Below are positions 25,732-34,417 of a DNA stretch of 64,000 bases, piece after piece. Under the pieces are notes generated by a model. It saw nothing but the letters and a program-made list of their open reading frames with translations. It ran no database searches and was not told the DNA's origin. How positions within the stretch are numbered: position 1 is the stretch's first letter; the number at the start of each line of letters is the position of its first letter. The position numbers were made by a program, and so were the translations under genes. The DNA comes from WQXF01 sp031553615 (GTDB taxonomy: Bacteria > Bacillota > Clostridia > Christensenellales > Aristaeellaceae), in contig JAVBLJ010000054.1 of the NCBI GenBank assembly GCA_031553615.1, positions 1-64,000 of the forward strand. Direction: 5' to 3'.

Positions 25732-26382
25732 GTGAAGCGATGGTGCATTCTGGGAATCGTGGCGCTGGGCTGCGCGTTCCTTCCCCTTGGCGGGCGGGAA
25801 GCGCCTGCTTCGGCGCGGCTGCTGGAAGCCGCCGAAGCCTGCCGCATTCAAGCGCACGCATTCTATATTGAAGCCGCGGCGACGCTGCCCACCGGGCAAG
25901 CGCGGGCGGTACTGCGCCTTGCGGCGCAAGCGGTGCGTGAATGGCCGGCGGGCGAAGCCGGAGCGGCGGCGGACGGCGAAGGGCAACGGATCACGCTGGC
26001 GGCCACCTGTCCACCCCAAGCCGCGCAGGCACAGCGCATCGAGCGCCGCATGCGCATGCTGTTGGGCGAGGGCGCGCGGGTCTCCACCTGCCTGACCGGG
26101 CGCGCGGACGAAGGCAGCGCCTACGATGAAGGCGGCGCCTACGATGAAGGCGGCGCCTACGGTGAGGGCGGCACTCACGGCGAAGGCGGCGCCTACGATC
26201 AAGCCGATCTCTCCGCGCTGGCTGAGCGGGCGCTAACCGCCCTGGGCGATGCGCCCTGTCAGGCGCTGCGCGAAGCCCGTCTGGTCAGCCTGACCGGCGA
26301 GCGCGCCCAGGTAGCCCTGCGCAGCGACGAGGGCGGCGCGATGGTGTTCCTGGCCTGTCCGCTGGTGCCCTTGGACTACTGA
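25732..26382 (+). CDS. YwmB-like secreted protein upstream of murA
   Basis: This 216-residue protein has a signal peptide (MKRWCILGIVALGCAFLPLGG) and an alpha/beta region with the pattern of YwmB (DUF1779): a helix around LLEAAEACRIQAHAFYIE, then repeated strands and a final CQALREARLVSLTGERAQVALR. The position is the strongest evidence: in Bacillus, ywmB precedes murAA, and here it lies 56 bases before murA copy 2. An 18-bp low-complexity repeat (about 26107-26205) encodes EGGAY-like units and interrupts the domain. The GTG at 25732 follows GGAGGTG. Function is unknown. Confidence 0.68.
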   Translation: MKRWCILGIVALGCAFLPLGGREAPASARLLEAAEACRIQAHAFYIEAAATLPTGQARAVLRLAAQAVREWPAGEAGAAADGEGQRITLAATCPPQAAQAQRIERRMRMLLGEGARVSTCLTGRADEGSAYDEGGAYDEGGAYGEGGTHGEGGAYDQADLSALAERALTALGDAPCQALREARLVSLTGERAQVALRSDEGGAMVFLACPLVPLDY

Positions 26383-26438
26383 ATCCCAGGAATACGAAGA
26401 TACAAAAGCAAACTTTGGAACAGAAAGGAGGCGAACGA

Positions 26439-27692
26439 TTGGCGATCTTTGTGGTACACCCAAGTCCACCATTGATCGGCGAAATAGAGATTAGTTCCTC
26501 AAAGAATTCCGTACTGCCGCTCATCGCGGCGGCGCTGCTGACGCGCGAGACCATGCGCATCGAGCATCCGCCCACGCTCAGCGACGTAGAGCTGCTGTGC
26601 CAGGTAGTGGAGAGCTGCGGAAGCAAGGTATGGCGCGAAAACGATGAGCTGTGTATCGAGGCGGCGGAGCTAAGCAGCCCCACTGTGGAGGATCCCATGC
26701 GCCGCATGCGCGCCTCGGTGCTGGTGATGGGCCCGCTGTTGGCCCGAACCGGCCGCGCGCGCGTGGCGTTGCCCGGCGGCTGCGCCATCGGTCAGCGGCC
26801 CATCGACCTGCACCTCAAGGGCATGGCCGCGCTGGGTGCGCAGGTGATGCTGCACCAGGGCGCGGTGGAGCTCTGCGGCGCGCTGCGGGGCGCGGTGGTC
26901 TACCTGGATACACCCAGCGTGGGCGCGACCGAAAACCTGATGATGGCCGCGACCCTGGCCAAAGGCACCACCCGCATCGAAAACGCGGCCAAGGAGCCCG
27001 AGATCATCGACCTAGCCAACTGCCTGACGATGATGGGCGCGCAAATCTCCGGCGCAGGCAGCGGCACCATCGTGATCGAGGGCGTAGAAACGCTGCACGG
27101 CACGCGCTTCTTGCCCATTCCCGACCGCATCGAGGCCGGAACCATGGCCTGTGCGGCGGCGCTCACCGGCGGCAACCTGCTGCTGCGCGGCGCACGGGCC
27201 GATCACCTGCGCGCACTGCTGTTTAAGCTGCACGAATCCGGCCTGGAGGTGCTCGATTACCCCGGCGGCCTGCGCGTGCGCGGACGGCTACACCGCCCCA
27301 TGGAAATACGCACCATGGTCTACCCCGGCTTCCCCACCGACCTGCAAGCACCCATGATGGTGCTGGCCTGCACCACGCCGGGCACCTCGGTTTTTCTGGA
27401 AACGGTGTTTGAAAACCGGTACATGCACGCCGTGGAGCTGCGGCGCATGGGTGCGAATATCCGCGTTGAGGATCGGATGGCCGTGGTCGAGGGCACGGCG
27501 GCGCTGGAGGGCGCGCACGTGCAATGCACCGATCTGCGGGCAGGCGCGGCGCTCATCCTGGCAGGTCTGGCCGCCCATGGCGAAACCGTGATCGAAGATT
27601 TTCCCGGCCATATCGACCGGGGATACGATCGCATCGAGCTCAAGCTGCGCAGCGTCGGCGCGCAAATCGAGCGCGTCGAGCACGCTCCATAA
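26439..27692 (+). CDS. murA: UDP-N-acetylglucosamine 1-carboxyvinyltransferase, copy 2
   Basis: The 417-residue MurA has the usual landmarks: ISSSKNSVLPLIAAALL (Lys-Asn of the active site), RVALPGGCAIGQRPIDLH with the reactive cysteine at C115, the same number as in E. coli, then VYPGFPTDLQAPMMVL and DLRAGAALILAGL. The start is the TTG at 26439, seven bases after AAAGGAGG; the open frame's earlier TTG at 26415 precedes that binding site. The ywmB-murA arrangement matches the murAA locus of Bacillus. A hairpin follows. Either this or the first copy may be the main enzyme; the sequence does not decide. Confidence 0.95.
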   Translation: MAIFVVHPSPPLIGEIEISSSKNSVLPLIAAALLTRETMRIEHPPTLSDVELLCQVVESCGSKVWRENDELCIEAAELSSPTVEDPMRRMRASVLVMGPLLARTGRARVALPGGCAIGQRPIDLHLKGMAALGAQVMLHQGAVELCGALRGAVVYLDTPSVGATENLMMAATLAKGTTRIENAAKEPEIIDLANCLTMMGAQISGAGSGTIVIEGVETLHGTRFLPIPDRIEAGTMACAAALTGGNLLLRGARADHLRALLFKLHESGLEVLDYPGGLRVRGRLHRPMEIRTMVYPGFPTDLQAPMMVLACTTPGTSVFLETVFENRYMHAVELRRMGANIRVEDRMAVVEGTAALEGAHVQCTDLRAGAALILAGLAAHGETVIEDFPGHIDRGYDRIELKLRSVGAQIERVEHAP

Positions 27693-27742
27693 CTCCCTGA
27701 CGTACGATTGATAGGCATATTTGGGACAACAGGCACATGCAA

Positions 27743-27778
27743 AGCGGGGCGTTGGCACAAGGTGGCCAACGCCCCGCT
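27743..27778. terminator. Hairpin between converging murA and helical-protein genes
   Basis: AGCGGGGCGTTGGC (27743-27756) pairs perfectly with GCCAACGCCCCGCT (27765-27778). T tracts are weak on both sides. It probably serves both genes. Confidence 0.65.
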
Positions 27779-27829
27779 CCGCTTCTCAAAAGCCTTGAAA
27801 TGTCGGGCGGCCGCGTATCGGTGACGCCG

Positions 27830-30136
27830 CTATAGGCGAGAGCGTCCGCCCCGGCCGATGCGTGCGAGCAACTCGCTCGCGGCAAGGTCGCTCCCATCCT
27901 CCGGGTTTCTTTCGTGGTATTCGCGAAGCTCCCGGCGCAGCGAAATGCGCTCGCGCAGCCCCCGCGAGGGCAGAACCAGCTTGATCAGCCGCATGCAGTC
28001 GCGCTCGATGTGCTCATCGCGGAAGCGCTCCTGCAGCGTGCGGCAGGTCTCCAGCGCGGCGCAGCGCTCCTGCGGCCCTTGCGTCCTTGCGCGGATTACC
28101 AGCCCCTCGCTATAGTACCGCTGAATGCGCCGATGGTGCGGCAGGCGCTCCGCTGCGGTCTCCAGCTGCTCCATCAGCGCGGCAATCTCCTGGACGGGCA
28201 CGCCGCGCAGCAGCTCCAGAAGCGCTTCGGCGTAGCAAATCTGAATGGTCGCATCGACCGGCAGCATCCGCGCCACCCGGTCGAGCTCCTCGGTCAGCGG
28301 CGAATCCTCGCCTTCCCTGTTCAGCAGCATGGAGCGCAGCACATACGCATACGCGCGGCAAATTTCCTCATCGCCGGGGAACGCGTGTGAGAGCGTGTTC
28401 AACTGGCGCTGCGCAGCCTCCCGGCTCTCACGACCCGCTTCGCAGCCGCACAGAAGCCCCTTGGCATACGCCCGCTGCACAGGCAAAAGCTGCGGAGACG
28501 CGTAGGAGAGCGCCTCCAGCTCACGCATCAGCCGCTCATCGGGCTTTCGCAGCAAGCGCCGCTCCCGCACCCACCAGTCCGCCTGCTCGTCCTCCACCGA
28601 CGCAGCGAGATCGAAGTTGCCCACCAGCAACGCGCTTAGCGTTTCGGCACTCTCCACCTGCAGAGTGGCGGAGGAACGAGTGCAGGCGCTCGCCAGCGCG
28701 CAAATCGCATCGACCCAAGGGATATACTCCCCCATTTCGTGATACCGCGCTTCGGCAAGGCGACGCAGCACCCGCAGCAGCGCCAGCGGAACGCGCTCCG
28801 CATCGCTCGCGGACAGAGACGGTGGAGCGACGGGCGGTTCGGGGCAAGGCTTGCTCTCCGGCCCATCCTCAAACCAATGGCGCGGCAATCCGGGCATAGC
28901 ATACCGCCGCACCACGGCGTAGACCCATTCGGCTAGGCACAGCGCATAGGCCGTGTGCGGGTCGGCGCACTCCGGAAGCGCGTACGCCGGGTCGGCGTCC
29001 TCGGGCAGCGAGGGCAGGTTCTCCCCCAGCTCGGCCAGAATCCTGCCGTATAGGCCGCGGGTGAAGCACACCCTTTCGGCTTCGCCCACCCTTTCGAGGG
29101 CCTCGGAATGAAGGGTCTCGGAGCGAAGCATGCTGAGATCAAGGGCGTTGAGGCCGTGCGCTGTCAGGTACACTTCCCTCTGGTGAGCGGACAGCCCCTC
29201 CTCGAGCAGCGATAGCAGGCACTCCGCACTCTCCTCGGCGGATGCGGCGAGCGAACGCTCGCACAGGCTGCGCAAGAGCAGCACCCGGTTTTCCGGTTCG
29301 CCCTCGCCCGCGTTCATGCAGGCGTGCAGCGATCCGCGCAGCTCCGGCAAGGGCGTGTCGGGCCGGCGCAGGGCGCGGCAAAGCAAGCGCACCATCTCGC
29401 GGCGGAGCTCAGGGATGCGCGCATAGCGGCCCTCGCAAAGCTCCCAAGCCTTCAGCTGCCCCGCGAGCTGATCCGGAGCGAAATGCTCGAGCTGCGACAG
29501 GATGCCCGCAACGCAGCGCACGAGCTCCACCCGCACATCCTGGGCGACCGTGCCCCGGCTGCGGGAGAGAGGCACCTCCCACTCGCCCGCGATGACGACC
29601 ATCTCCCACGGCGCGGCCAAAGGAACTACTTCCTCCATGCGCTGGAGCATCACGAATCGCTTCGACATCTCCAATCGGTCGGCATAGTTGGCAATGCCGC
29701 GCAAGAGCGCGATGTGCAGAGGCCAGAGGGCTTGGTATTCCCGCGACAGCATCCACAGCGTGGCCAGGGTGTGCCGCGCCTGCGATGCGCTCTGGTCGGG
29801 GATATCTTCGGCCAGCCGAGCGGCGTGCTCGACGCGCTGCTGCGCGGGCAGCGTCCCGATCTCTTGCAGCAGCCGCGCCCGCTCCGAAGCCTCCAGCATT
29901 CCGAAGGGCGCGTTCGAATCCTCCCTTTCCGCAAAGCAATCGTCCGGCCCCTGCGCCCGGGGCGAAGGGCGATAACCCGGCTGGCGGGCATAAAACTTGT
30001 CCCCATCGGGCTCTCCGTACTGCTTCCAATAGGGGTTTTCATCGTGCTCCTCGTACGGCCAGTCAAAAGCTTCCTCCAGCGGGATGATGCCCACCCGCAC
30101 CCCGAACCGCCGCAACATCCTTCTGAACCGTTTCAT
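27830..30136 (-). CDS. Large helical protein of unknown function
   Basis: I do not recognise this 768-residue protein. It has no signal peptide and no membrane segment. The first 85 residues are basic then polar (RRMLRRFGVRVG, then a Tyr/Asp/Pro-rich stretch); the rest is almost all helix, with many Leu/Ala/Glu pairs such as LYGRILAELGENL and ELDRVARMLPVDATIQICYAEALLELL. The 30-40-residue helical periodicity suggests TPR- or HEAT-like repeats. It lies 43 bases after two secreted LRR genes and is probably in their operon, so it may be a cytosolic partner or simply co-regulated. The ATG at 30136 lacks a strong AGGAGG. Confidence 0.75.
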   Translation of the reverse strand: MKRFRRMLRRFGVRVGIIPLEEAFDWPYEEHDENPYWKQYGEPDGDKFYARQPGYRPSPRAQGPDDCFAEREDSNAPFGMLEASERARLLQEIGTLPAQQRVEHAARLAEDIPDQSASQARHTLATLWMLSREYQALWPLHIALLRGIANYADRLEMSKRFVMLQRMEEVVPLAAPWEMVVIAGEWEVPLSRSRGTVAQDVRVELVRCVAGILSQLEHFAPDQLAGQLKAWELCEGRYARIPELRREMVRLLCRALRRPDTPLPELRGSLHACMNAGEGEPENRVLLLRSLCERSLAASAEESAECLLSLLEEGLSAHQREVYLTAHGLNALDLSMLRSETLHSEALERVGEAERVCFTRGLYGRILAELGENLPSLPEDADPAYALPECADPHTAYALCLAEWVYAVVRRYAMPGLPRHWFEDGPESKPCPEPPVAPPSLSASDAERVPLALLRVLRRLAEARYHEMGEYIPWVDAICALASACTRSSATLQVESAETLSALLVGNFDLAASVEDEQADWWVRERRLLRKPDERLMRELEALSYASPQLLPVQRAYAKGLLCGCEAGRESREAAQRQLNTLSHAFPGDEEICRAYAYVLRSMLLNREGEDSPLTEELDRVARMLPVDATIQICYAEALLELLRGVPVQEIAALMEQLETAAERLPHHRRIQRYYSEGLVIRARTQGPQERCAALETCRTLQERFRDEHIERDCMRLIKLVLPSRGLRERISLRRELREYHERNPEDGSDLAASELLARIGRGGRSRL

Positions 30137-30179
30137 TCGTAATTCCCCCCCTGCCGATATAGCGGTACCCTAAAGCGCC

Positions 30180-31730
30180 TTACTCTGCTCCGGAATCCGC
30201 ATCGTTAAAGTCGCCGTCGTCCGGGTCCGCATCGTCGTCATAGTCGTCGTCGAATTCGTCGGCATAGCCGTCGGCATCCGTATCCTCCGCGCGAAGCACC
30301 GAGCAATCGGGCAGCGCGGCCTGCAGCGCTGCGAGCTGCGCATCGGTCAGGCCCTCGATGTGCGAAACCTCCAGCTCGAGCAGCGCGCCCAAGCCGTACA
30401 GCGGCTTTAAATCGGCCGCACGCGTGCCGCTGAGCCGCAGCTCGCCGAGGGAAACAAGCGCCGCCAGCGGGGCCACGTCGGCCAGCGGGTTCGCGCAAAG
30501 GCCGAGCCGGGTCAGGCCGGTCAGCGCGGCCAACGGCGCAAGATCGGTCACCTCGTTGTAATCGAGGGTAAGCGCCGAAAGCTGCGTCAGCCCGGTCAAC
30601 GGCGCGAGGTCGGCCACGTCGTTGAAGCTCACATCCAAGCGGGTGAGCGCGGTCAACCCCGCGAGCGGCGCGAGATCGGCGACCCGGTTGTTCGCCACCC
30701 GAATGCTTTGGGCCGAGGCGACGAGAGGATATCTGACCTGCTCCTCGTCGCTTAAATCGAGCTCGGTCAGACCGGTGAGCCCGGCCAGCGGCGCGAGATC
30801 GGTGATGCGGTTGCAGCCCGCGCGCAGGCGAGTAAGCCCGGCGAGGCCCGCGAGCGGCGCAAGGTCGGCCACGCCGGTGCCGGTGATGTCCAGCTCGACG
30901 AGGGAGGCCAAGCCCGACAGCGGGGCCAGGTTGAGGATGGGTTGGCCGCGCAATTCGAGCTTCTCCAGCTTTGCCAACGCATCCAGCGAAGGCAGCGTGG
31001 TCAATCCGCCGCCGGTGAGCGCCTGATCGTAATCGCACGCTGATAGATCGAGCACGCGCAGGCCGGTCAGCGCGGGGAGCGCATCCAGCGAGGGCGGCAC
31101 GAGGCCCGGGCCCATGCGCAGCGCGAGCTCGGTCAACCCCGTCAGCGCACCCAGACCTCCCAGGTCGATCCCGCCCTGGATGTCGATGCTCAGCCGTTCC
31201 AGCGCGGGGAGCGCCGCCAAGCTATCCACCGAGGCGGGCGCGGAATGCGGCCCCAGTAGCTCCAGGCGGCGCAGGCAGGGCAATGCCAGCGCGCCCACGT
31301 CGGGCAGGCCCTGCACATTGCGCACGATCAGGCTTTCCAGGCTAGGCAGCAAACGCAGCGCTTCGGCCCAGGGCCCGGCGGAGCAATCCACCTCCGTCAG
31401 GCGCAGCGTTTTGAGCCCGGTCAGGGCGGCCAAGGGTGCAACATCCACGGGCGCGGCGGAGGGGCCGATCAGTGTCAAATCCTCCAGCGAGGGCAGCCGC
31501 TGCAGCACCGACAAATCCGGATTGTACTCCAGCCGAACGGTGACCGCTTTCGTATCCGGCGAAAGGGTGCGCTCTCCGGCAGCCTCGCGCAGCCGAATGG
31601 GCTCAAACGCAGGCCCCGCGCCAACCTCGGCGGCCGGTTCTGCGGCAGCCCACGCATTGCCCGAAAAACAGATCAGCGCCAAGCACAGGCAAAGGCACCG
31701 CATGCATGAAATTCGATTCAAAAAGCTCAC
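30180..31730 (-). CDS. Secreted leucine-rich-repeat protein with acidic tail
   Basis: The 516-residue protein has a signal peptide (cysteine-rich, MRCLCLCLALICFSGNAWA), then about 18 leucine-rich repeats of the internalin type, 21-22 residues each with the consensus LxxLTxLxLxxNxITDLAPLA. A short tail (about 480-516) contains DTDADGYADEFDDDYDD, very acidic and similar to calcium-binding loops. Such proteins bind host or bacterial proteins or glycans. No LPxTG or membrane anchor is present. The GTG at 31730 overlaps the stop of the preceding LRR gene; a TTG at 31721 is possible, since GGAGG directly precedes the GTG. Confidence 0.85.
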   Translation of the reverse strand: MSFLNRISCMRCLCLCLALICFSGNAWAAAEPAAEVGAGPAFEPIRLREAAGERTLSPDTKAVTVRLEYNPDLSVLQRLPSLEDLTLIGPSAAPVDVAPLAALTGLKTLRLTEVDCSAGPWAEALRLLPSLESLIVRNVQGLPDVGALALPCLRRLELLGPHSAPASVDSLAALPALERLSIDIQGGIDLGGLGALTGLTELALRMGPGLVPPSLDALPALTGLRVLDLSACDYDQALTGGGLTTLPSLDALAKLEKLELRGQPILNLAPLSGLASLVELDITGTGVADLAPLAGLAGLTRLRAGCNRITDLAPLAGLTGLTELDLSDEEQVRYPLVASAQSIRVANNRVADLAPLAGLTALTRLDVSFNDVADLAPLTGLTQLSALTLDYNEVTDLAPLAALTGLTRLGLCANPLADVAPLAALVSLGELRLSGTRAADLKPLYGLGALLELEVSHIEGLTDAQLAALQAALPDCSVLRAEDTDADGYADEFDDDYDDDADPDDGDFNDADSGAE

Positions 31731-33274
31731 TCCTCCATCGTTTCCCCACCCAGTGTATCATACTGCACCCAGCATTCGGGCAGCGCGCGTTGCAGCGCCT
31801 CGGAGCGCTCAGGCGGCAGCTTTGGGCAGCCGTACAGGCTCACGTTCTCCAGCAAATCCAGCGCCTCCAGCGGCGCAAGATCCTCCAGCGGATTGTAGTC
31901 GAGATTGAGCCGGGCCAGGCGCGCCAGATTGGTCAGCGGCGATAGGTCCTTGACCCGGTTAACGTACAGGTTCAGCTCGGTCAGCGCAGTCAGCTCGGTC
32001 AGCGGTGTGAGATCGGAGATGCGGTTGTGGAACAGGTCGAGGCGGGTGAGCACCGACAGATCGGCCAATTTGCCAATGTCGGTCAGCCCGTTGTGCCCCA
32101 GGTTCAAGGATTCCAGCCCGGTCAGGTGCGCAAGCGGAGAGAGGTTGAACAGCCCACATTCCCGCAGATCCAGCGCCGTGAGCCCGGGTGCCGCCTCTGC
32201 CAACACCTCTAGATCGATGCCCTCGCAGCCTCCGGCGCGCAAGTCGGCCAGCTCGGTACAGCCCGCCAGCGGCGTGGGATCGGTGAAGGCAGTGCCGCTC
32301 ACATCCAGCAGGGTCAGGCGGCGCATGTCGGCCAGGGGCGAAAAATCCTGGCAAGGCACGGCGTTCAACTCGAGCTCGGCCAGGGACGGAAGCTCGGCCA
32401 GAGGCGCAAGATCGGTCACCCCGGTTGCACCAAGCCCCAGCCGCACCAAGCCCTGCAGCCCGGCCAGGGGAGTGACATCCTCCACCGAGCCGTTGAGCCG
32501 CAGCTCCAGCTCGGTCAGCGCGGTGCAGCCCGCCAGCGGGGCCAGGTCGGCCACCCTGGTTTCAGAAAGGTTGAGCCGCTCCAGCCGCTCCAGCCCCGCG
32601 AGCGCCGCGAGATCGCCCGCGCGGTTGTGGCTCAGGTCGAGATCGGTCAAGGCGGAAAGCCCCGCCAGTGGCGCAAGATCGGCGATTTGGTTCAGGCTCA
32701 CGTTCAGCTCCGTCAGCGCCGTCAATCCCGCCAACGGCGATAGGTCGGCGATCTGGTTCTCGCTCAGGTCGAGCTCGCACAGCGCCGTACAGCCCGCGAG
32801 GGCATCCAGCTCGGCGATCTCGCAGCCATAGGCATGCAACCGTTCCAGCGCATCCAGCCCGGACAGCGGCGCGAGGCTGGTGATGGGATTGCCGCTCAAC
32901 ACCAGCTCGGTGAGCCCCGGGAGCCCGGACAGCGGCGCAAGATCGGTAAGCTCGTTAAAGTGCAGCACCAGCCTGTTGAGCCCGGTCAGCCCGGAAAGCG
33001 GCGCAAGGTCGGTGATCTGGTTGTAGCCCAGATCCAGCGAAACCAGCGCGGTGCATCCGGCCAGCGGCGCGAGGTCAACCAGGCCTCGGCCCGAAAGATC
33101 GAGCTCGATAGAATCGGCAGGCACGGCCAGCGATCCTTCGGCGGTATCGAGCCAGACCGTTTCGGAAACGAAGCCTTGCCCAGCGTTCGCTCCGGCGGGC
33201 GCAAGCAGGCAGAAGCACAAGAGTGCGGCGGCAATCCTCATCGGTCGTAGGTTCTCCTTTATCCGCAGCGGCAT
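31727..33274 (-). CDS. Secreted internalin-like leucine-rich-repeat protein
   Basis: The 515-residue protein has a signal peptide (MRIAAALLCFCLLAPAGANA, within the first 32 residues) and then over 20 LRRs of the internalin pattern (LVSLDLGYNQITDLAPLSGL and relatives), ending in a cap with CPKLPPERSEALQRALPEC. It lacks a sortase motif, acidic tail and membrane anchor. The start is the ATG at 33274 after AAGGGA; the frame upstream to 33463 runs through the promoter and is not coding. An ATG at 33241 is an alternative. It leads an operon with a second LRR gene (start and stop overlapping by four bases) and the helical protein. Ligand unknown. Confidence 0.88.
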   Translation of the reverse strand: MPLRIKENLRPMRIAAALLCFCLLAPAGANAGQGFVSETVWLDTAEGSLAVPADSIELDLSGRGLVDLAPLAGCTALVSLDLGYNQITDLAPLSGLTGLNRLVLHFNELTDLAPLSGLPGLTELVLSGNPITSLAPLSGLDALERLHAYGCEIAELDALAGCTALCELDLSENQIADLSPLAGLTALTELNVSLNQIADLAPLAGLSALTDLDLSHNRAGDLAALAGLERLERLNLSETRVADLAPLAGCTALTELELRLNGSVEDVTPLAGLQGLVRLGLGATGVTDLAPLAELPSLAELELNAVPCQDFSPLADMRRLTLLDVSGTAFTDPTPLAGCTELADLRAGGCEGIDLEVLAEAAPGLTALDLRECGLFNLSPLAHLTGLESLNLGHNGLTDIGKLADLSVLTRLDLFHNRISDLTPLTELTALTELNLYVNRVKDLSPLTNLARLARLNLDYNPLEDLAPLEALDLLENVSLYGCPKLPPERSEALQRALPECWVQYDTLGGETMEE

Positions 33275-33282
33275 TTTGAATC

Positions 33283-33353
33283 CCTTCTCAATACCCGCTA
33301 AAATACCTTCGAAATACTTCGCGAATACTTTCTGAATACTTTCAGAATATCCC
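33283..33353 (-). repeat. Phased 11-12-bp repeat in the LRR operon leader
   Basis: On the minus strand six units of the form TATTCNGAAAG follow one another at 11-12-base spacing between the -10 box and the ribosome-binding site. The period is close to one DNA turn. It could be a protein-binding or curved-DNA element or an RNA leader feature. Confidence 0.65.
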
Positions 33354-33355
33354 TT

Positions 33356-33384
33356 ATTGTAGCGCCGCGCCGACAGGGTGTCAA
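33356..33384 (-). promoter_or_regulatory. Consensus promoter of the LRR operon
   Basis: A perfect TTGACA (33384-33379), 17 bases, then TACAAT (33361-33356) on the minus strand, about 80 bases upstream of the ATG at 33274. Confidence 0.85.
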
Positions 33385-33548
33385 ACCGAAGAGAGTACCC
33401 GCGCTGAAACCGCGCCCTTCCCAGGCATGCCCAAGTATGCCCAGCAAGCGCCGCACGGTGCAAAGCAGGATTTTTGCAGCTTTACGGCAAAGTACATACC
33501 GACCACCAATGCCTCTGAATTCACAACGGCCAAAGAGGAGGAATGCCC

Positions 33549-34322
33549 ATGGGCACCCCAATATTCACCCCGTCTCGCAAGGGCAGGCGGAGAAACCTGC
33601 GGGGCATCGCTTGCCTGCTAACGGCGATCTGCCTGCTGACGGCGGTCGGCGGCGCGTTCGCCCAGGAGGCGGCTCCGCCGCGCCTGATCCGTCAGCCGGA
33701 GCCCGGCCGACCGGTGGTGATCGCCTGCGTAGGCGATAGCCTGACCGAGGGCACAGGCTCGCTCAAGCCGGAAAAAGAGAGCTACCCCGCCCGCTTGGGC
33801 CGCATGCTGGGCAAGGATTACGTGGTGCACAATTTCGGCGTCGGCGGTGCAACGGCGCGCCAGAAAACCAGCCGACCCTACCGGGGTCAGGCCGCGTTCA
33901 CCGAAAGCCTCGCCTGCGAACCCGATGCGGTGATCGTGATGCTGGGCACCAACGATACCAAGCGCGAAGAGTGGAAGAACATCGATACCTTTATGCTCGA
34001 TTACCAAGAACTGATTGCCCAGTACCGCGAGCTACCCTCGGCCCCGGTGGTGTACATCATGACCCCCACCACGCTCTACGAGGGTTGGAATTCGAAAAAG
34101 CCCTGGTACGGCATCCGGCCGGAAATACTGGACAAGATACTGGAGGGCCAGCTCGCGTTTGCCGAAGCGGAAGAGTTGCCGATCATCGATGCGCACACCG
34201 CCACCGCCGGAAACCGCGACTTGGTGAGCAGCGATGGCGTGCACCTTTACCCCAGCACCAACGTATTGCTCGCGGAGCTGGTGTACACCGCATTGACTGG
34301 CGAAGCTCCCCCTACTAAATGA
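33549..34322 (+). CDS. Secreted SGNH/GDSL hydrolase
   Basis: The 257-residue protein has a basic start and hydrophobic signal segment (LRGIACLLTAICLLTAVGGAFA, cleavage near 38), then an SGNH hydrolase domain. CVGDSLTEGTG carries the nucleophile S64, NFGVGGATA the oxyanion glycine, MLGTNDTK the conserved Asn and DGVHLYP the Asp/His pair near the C-terminus. All four blocks are present, so an active esterase is likely; substrates in this family are lipids or acetylated glycans. The ATG at 33549 is seven bases after AGGAGG; the ATG at 33543 would leave only one base. It is divergent from the LRR operon and single, with a terminator after it. Confidence 0.9.
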   Translation: MGTPIFTPSRKGRRRNLRGIACLLTAICLLTAVGGAFAQEAAPPRLIRQPEPGRPVVIACVGDSLTEGTGSLKPEKESYPARLGRMLGKDYVVHNFGVGGATARQKTSRPYRGQAAFTESLACEPDAVIVMLGTNDTKREEWKNIDTFMLDYQELIAQYRELPSAPVVYIMTPTTLYEGWNSKKPWYGIRPEILDKILEGQLAFAEAEELPIIDAHTATAGNRDLVSSDGVHLYPSTNVLLAELVYTALTGEAPPTK

Positions 34323-34366
34323 GTACTCCTAGCGAAAAAAGGTTCGAATACCCTTCGGAACGATAG

Positions 34367-34406
34367 ACGAAACCGCCCTGCATCGCACAGGACGGTTTCG
34401 TTTTTT
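34367..34406 (+). terminator. Intrinsic terminator after the GDSL hydrolase gene
   Basis: ACGAAACCGCCCTG (34367-34380) pairs with CAGGACGGTTTCGT (34388-34401), one mismatch, then a run of T. Confidence 0.88.
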
Positions 34407-34417
34407 GTATGCTCGCA

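Noticed and set aside
25375..26202. A 275-residue minus-strand open frame
   Set aside because: Opposes the ywmB-like gene, which has a signal peptide, a good binding site and the expected murA neighbour.
34341..34360. A GGTTCGAATACCC sequence resembling a tRNA T-arm
   Set aside because: The flanks do not form the T-stem, and there is no acceptor stem or anticodon arm.
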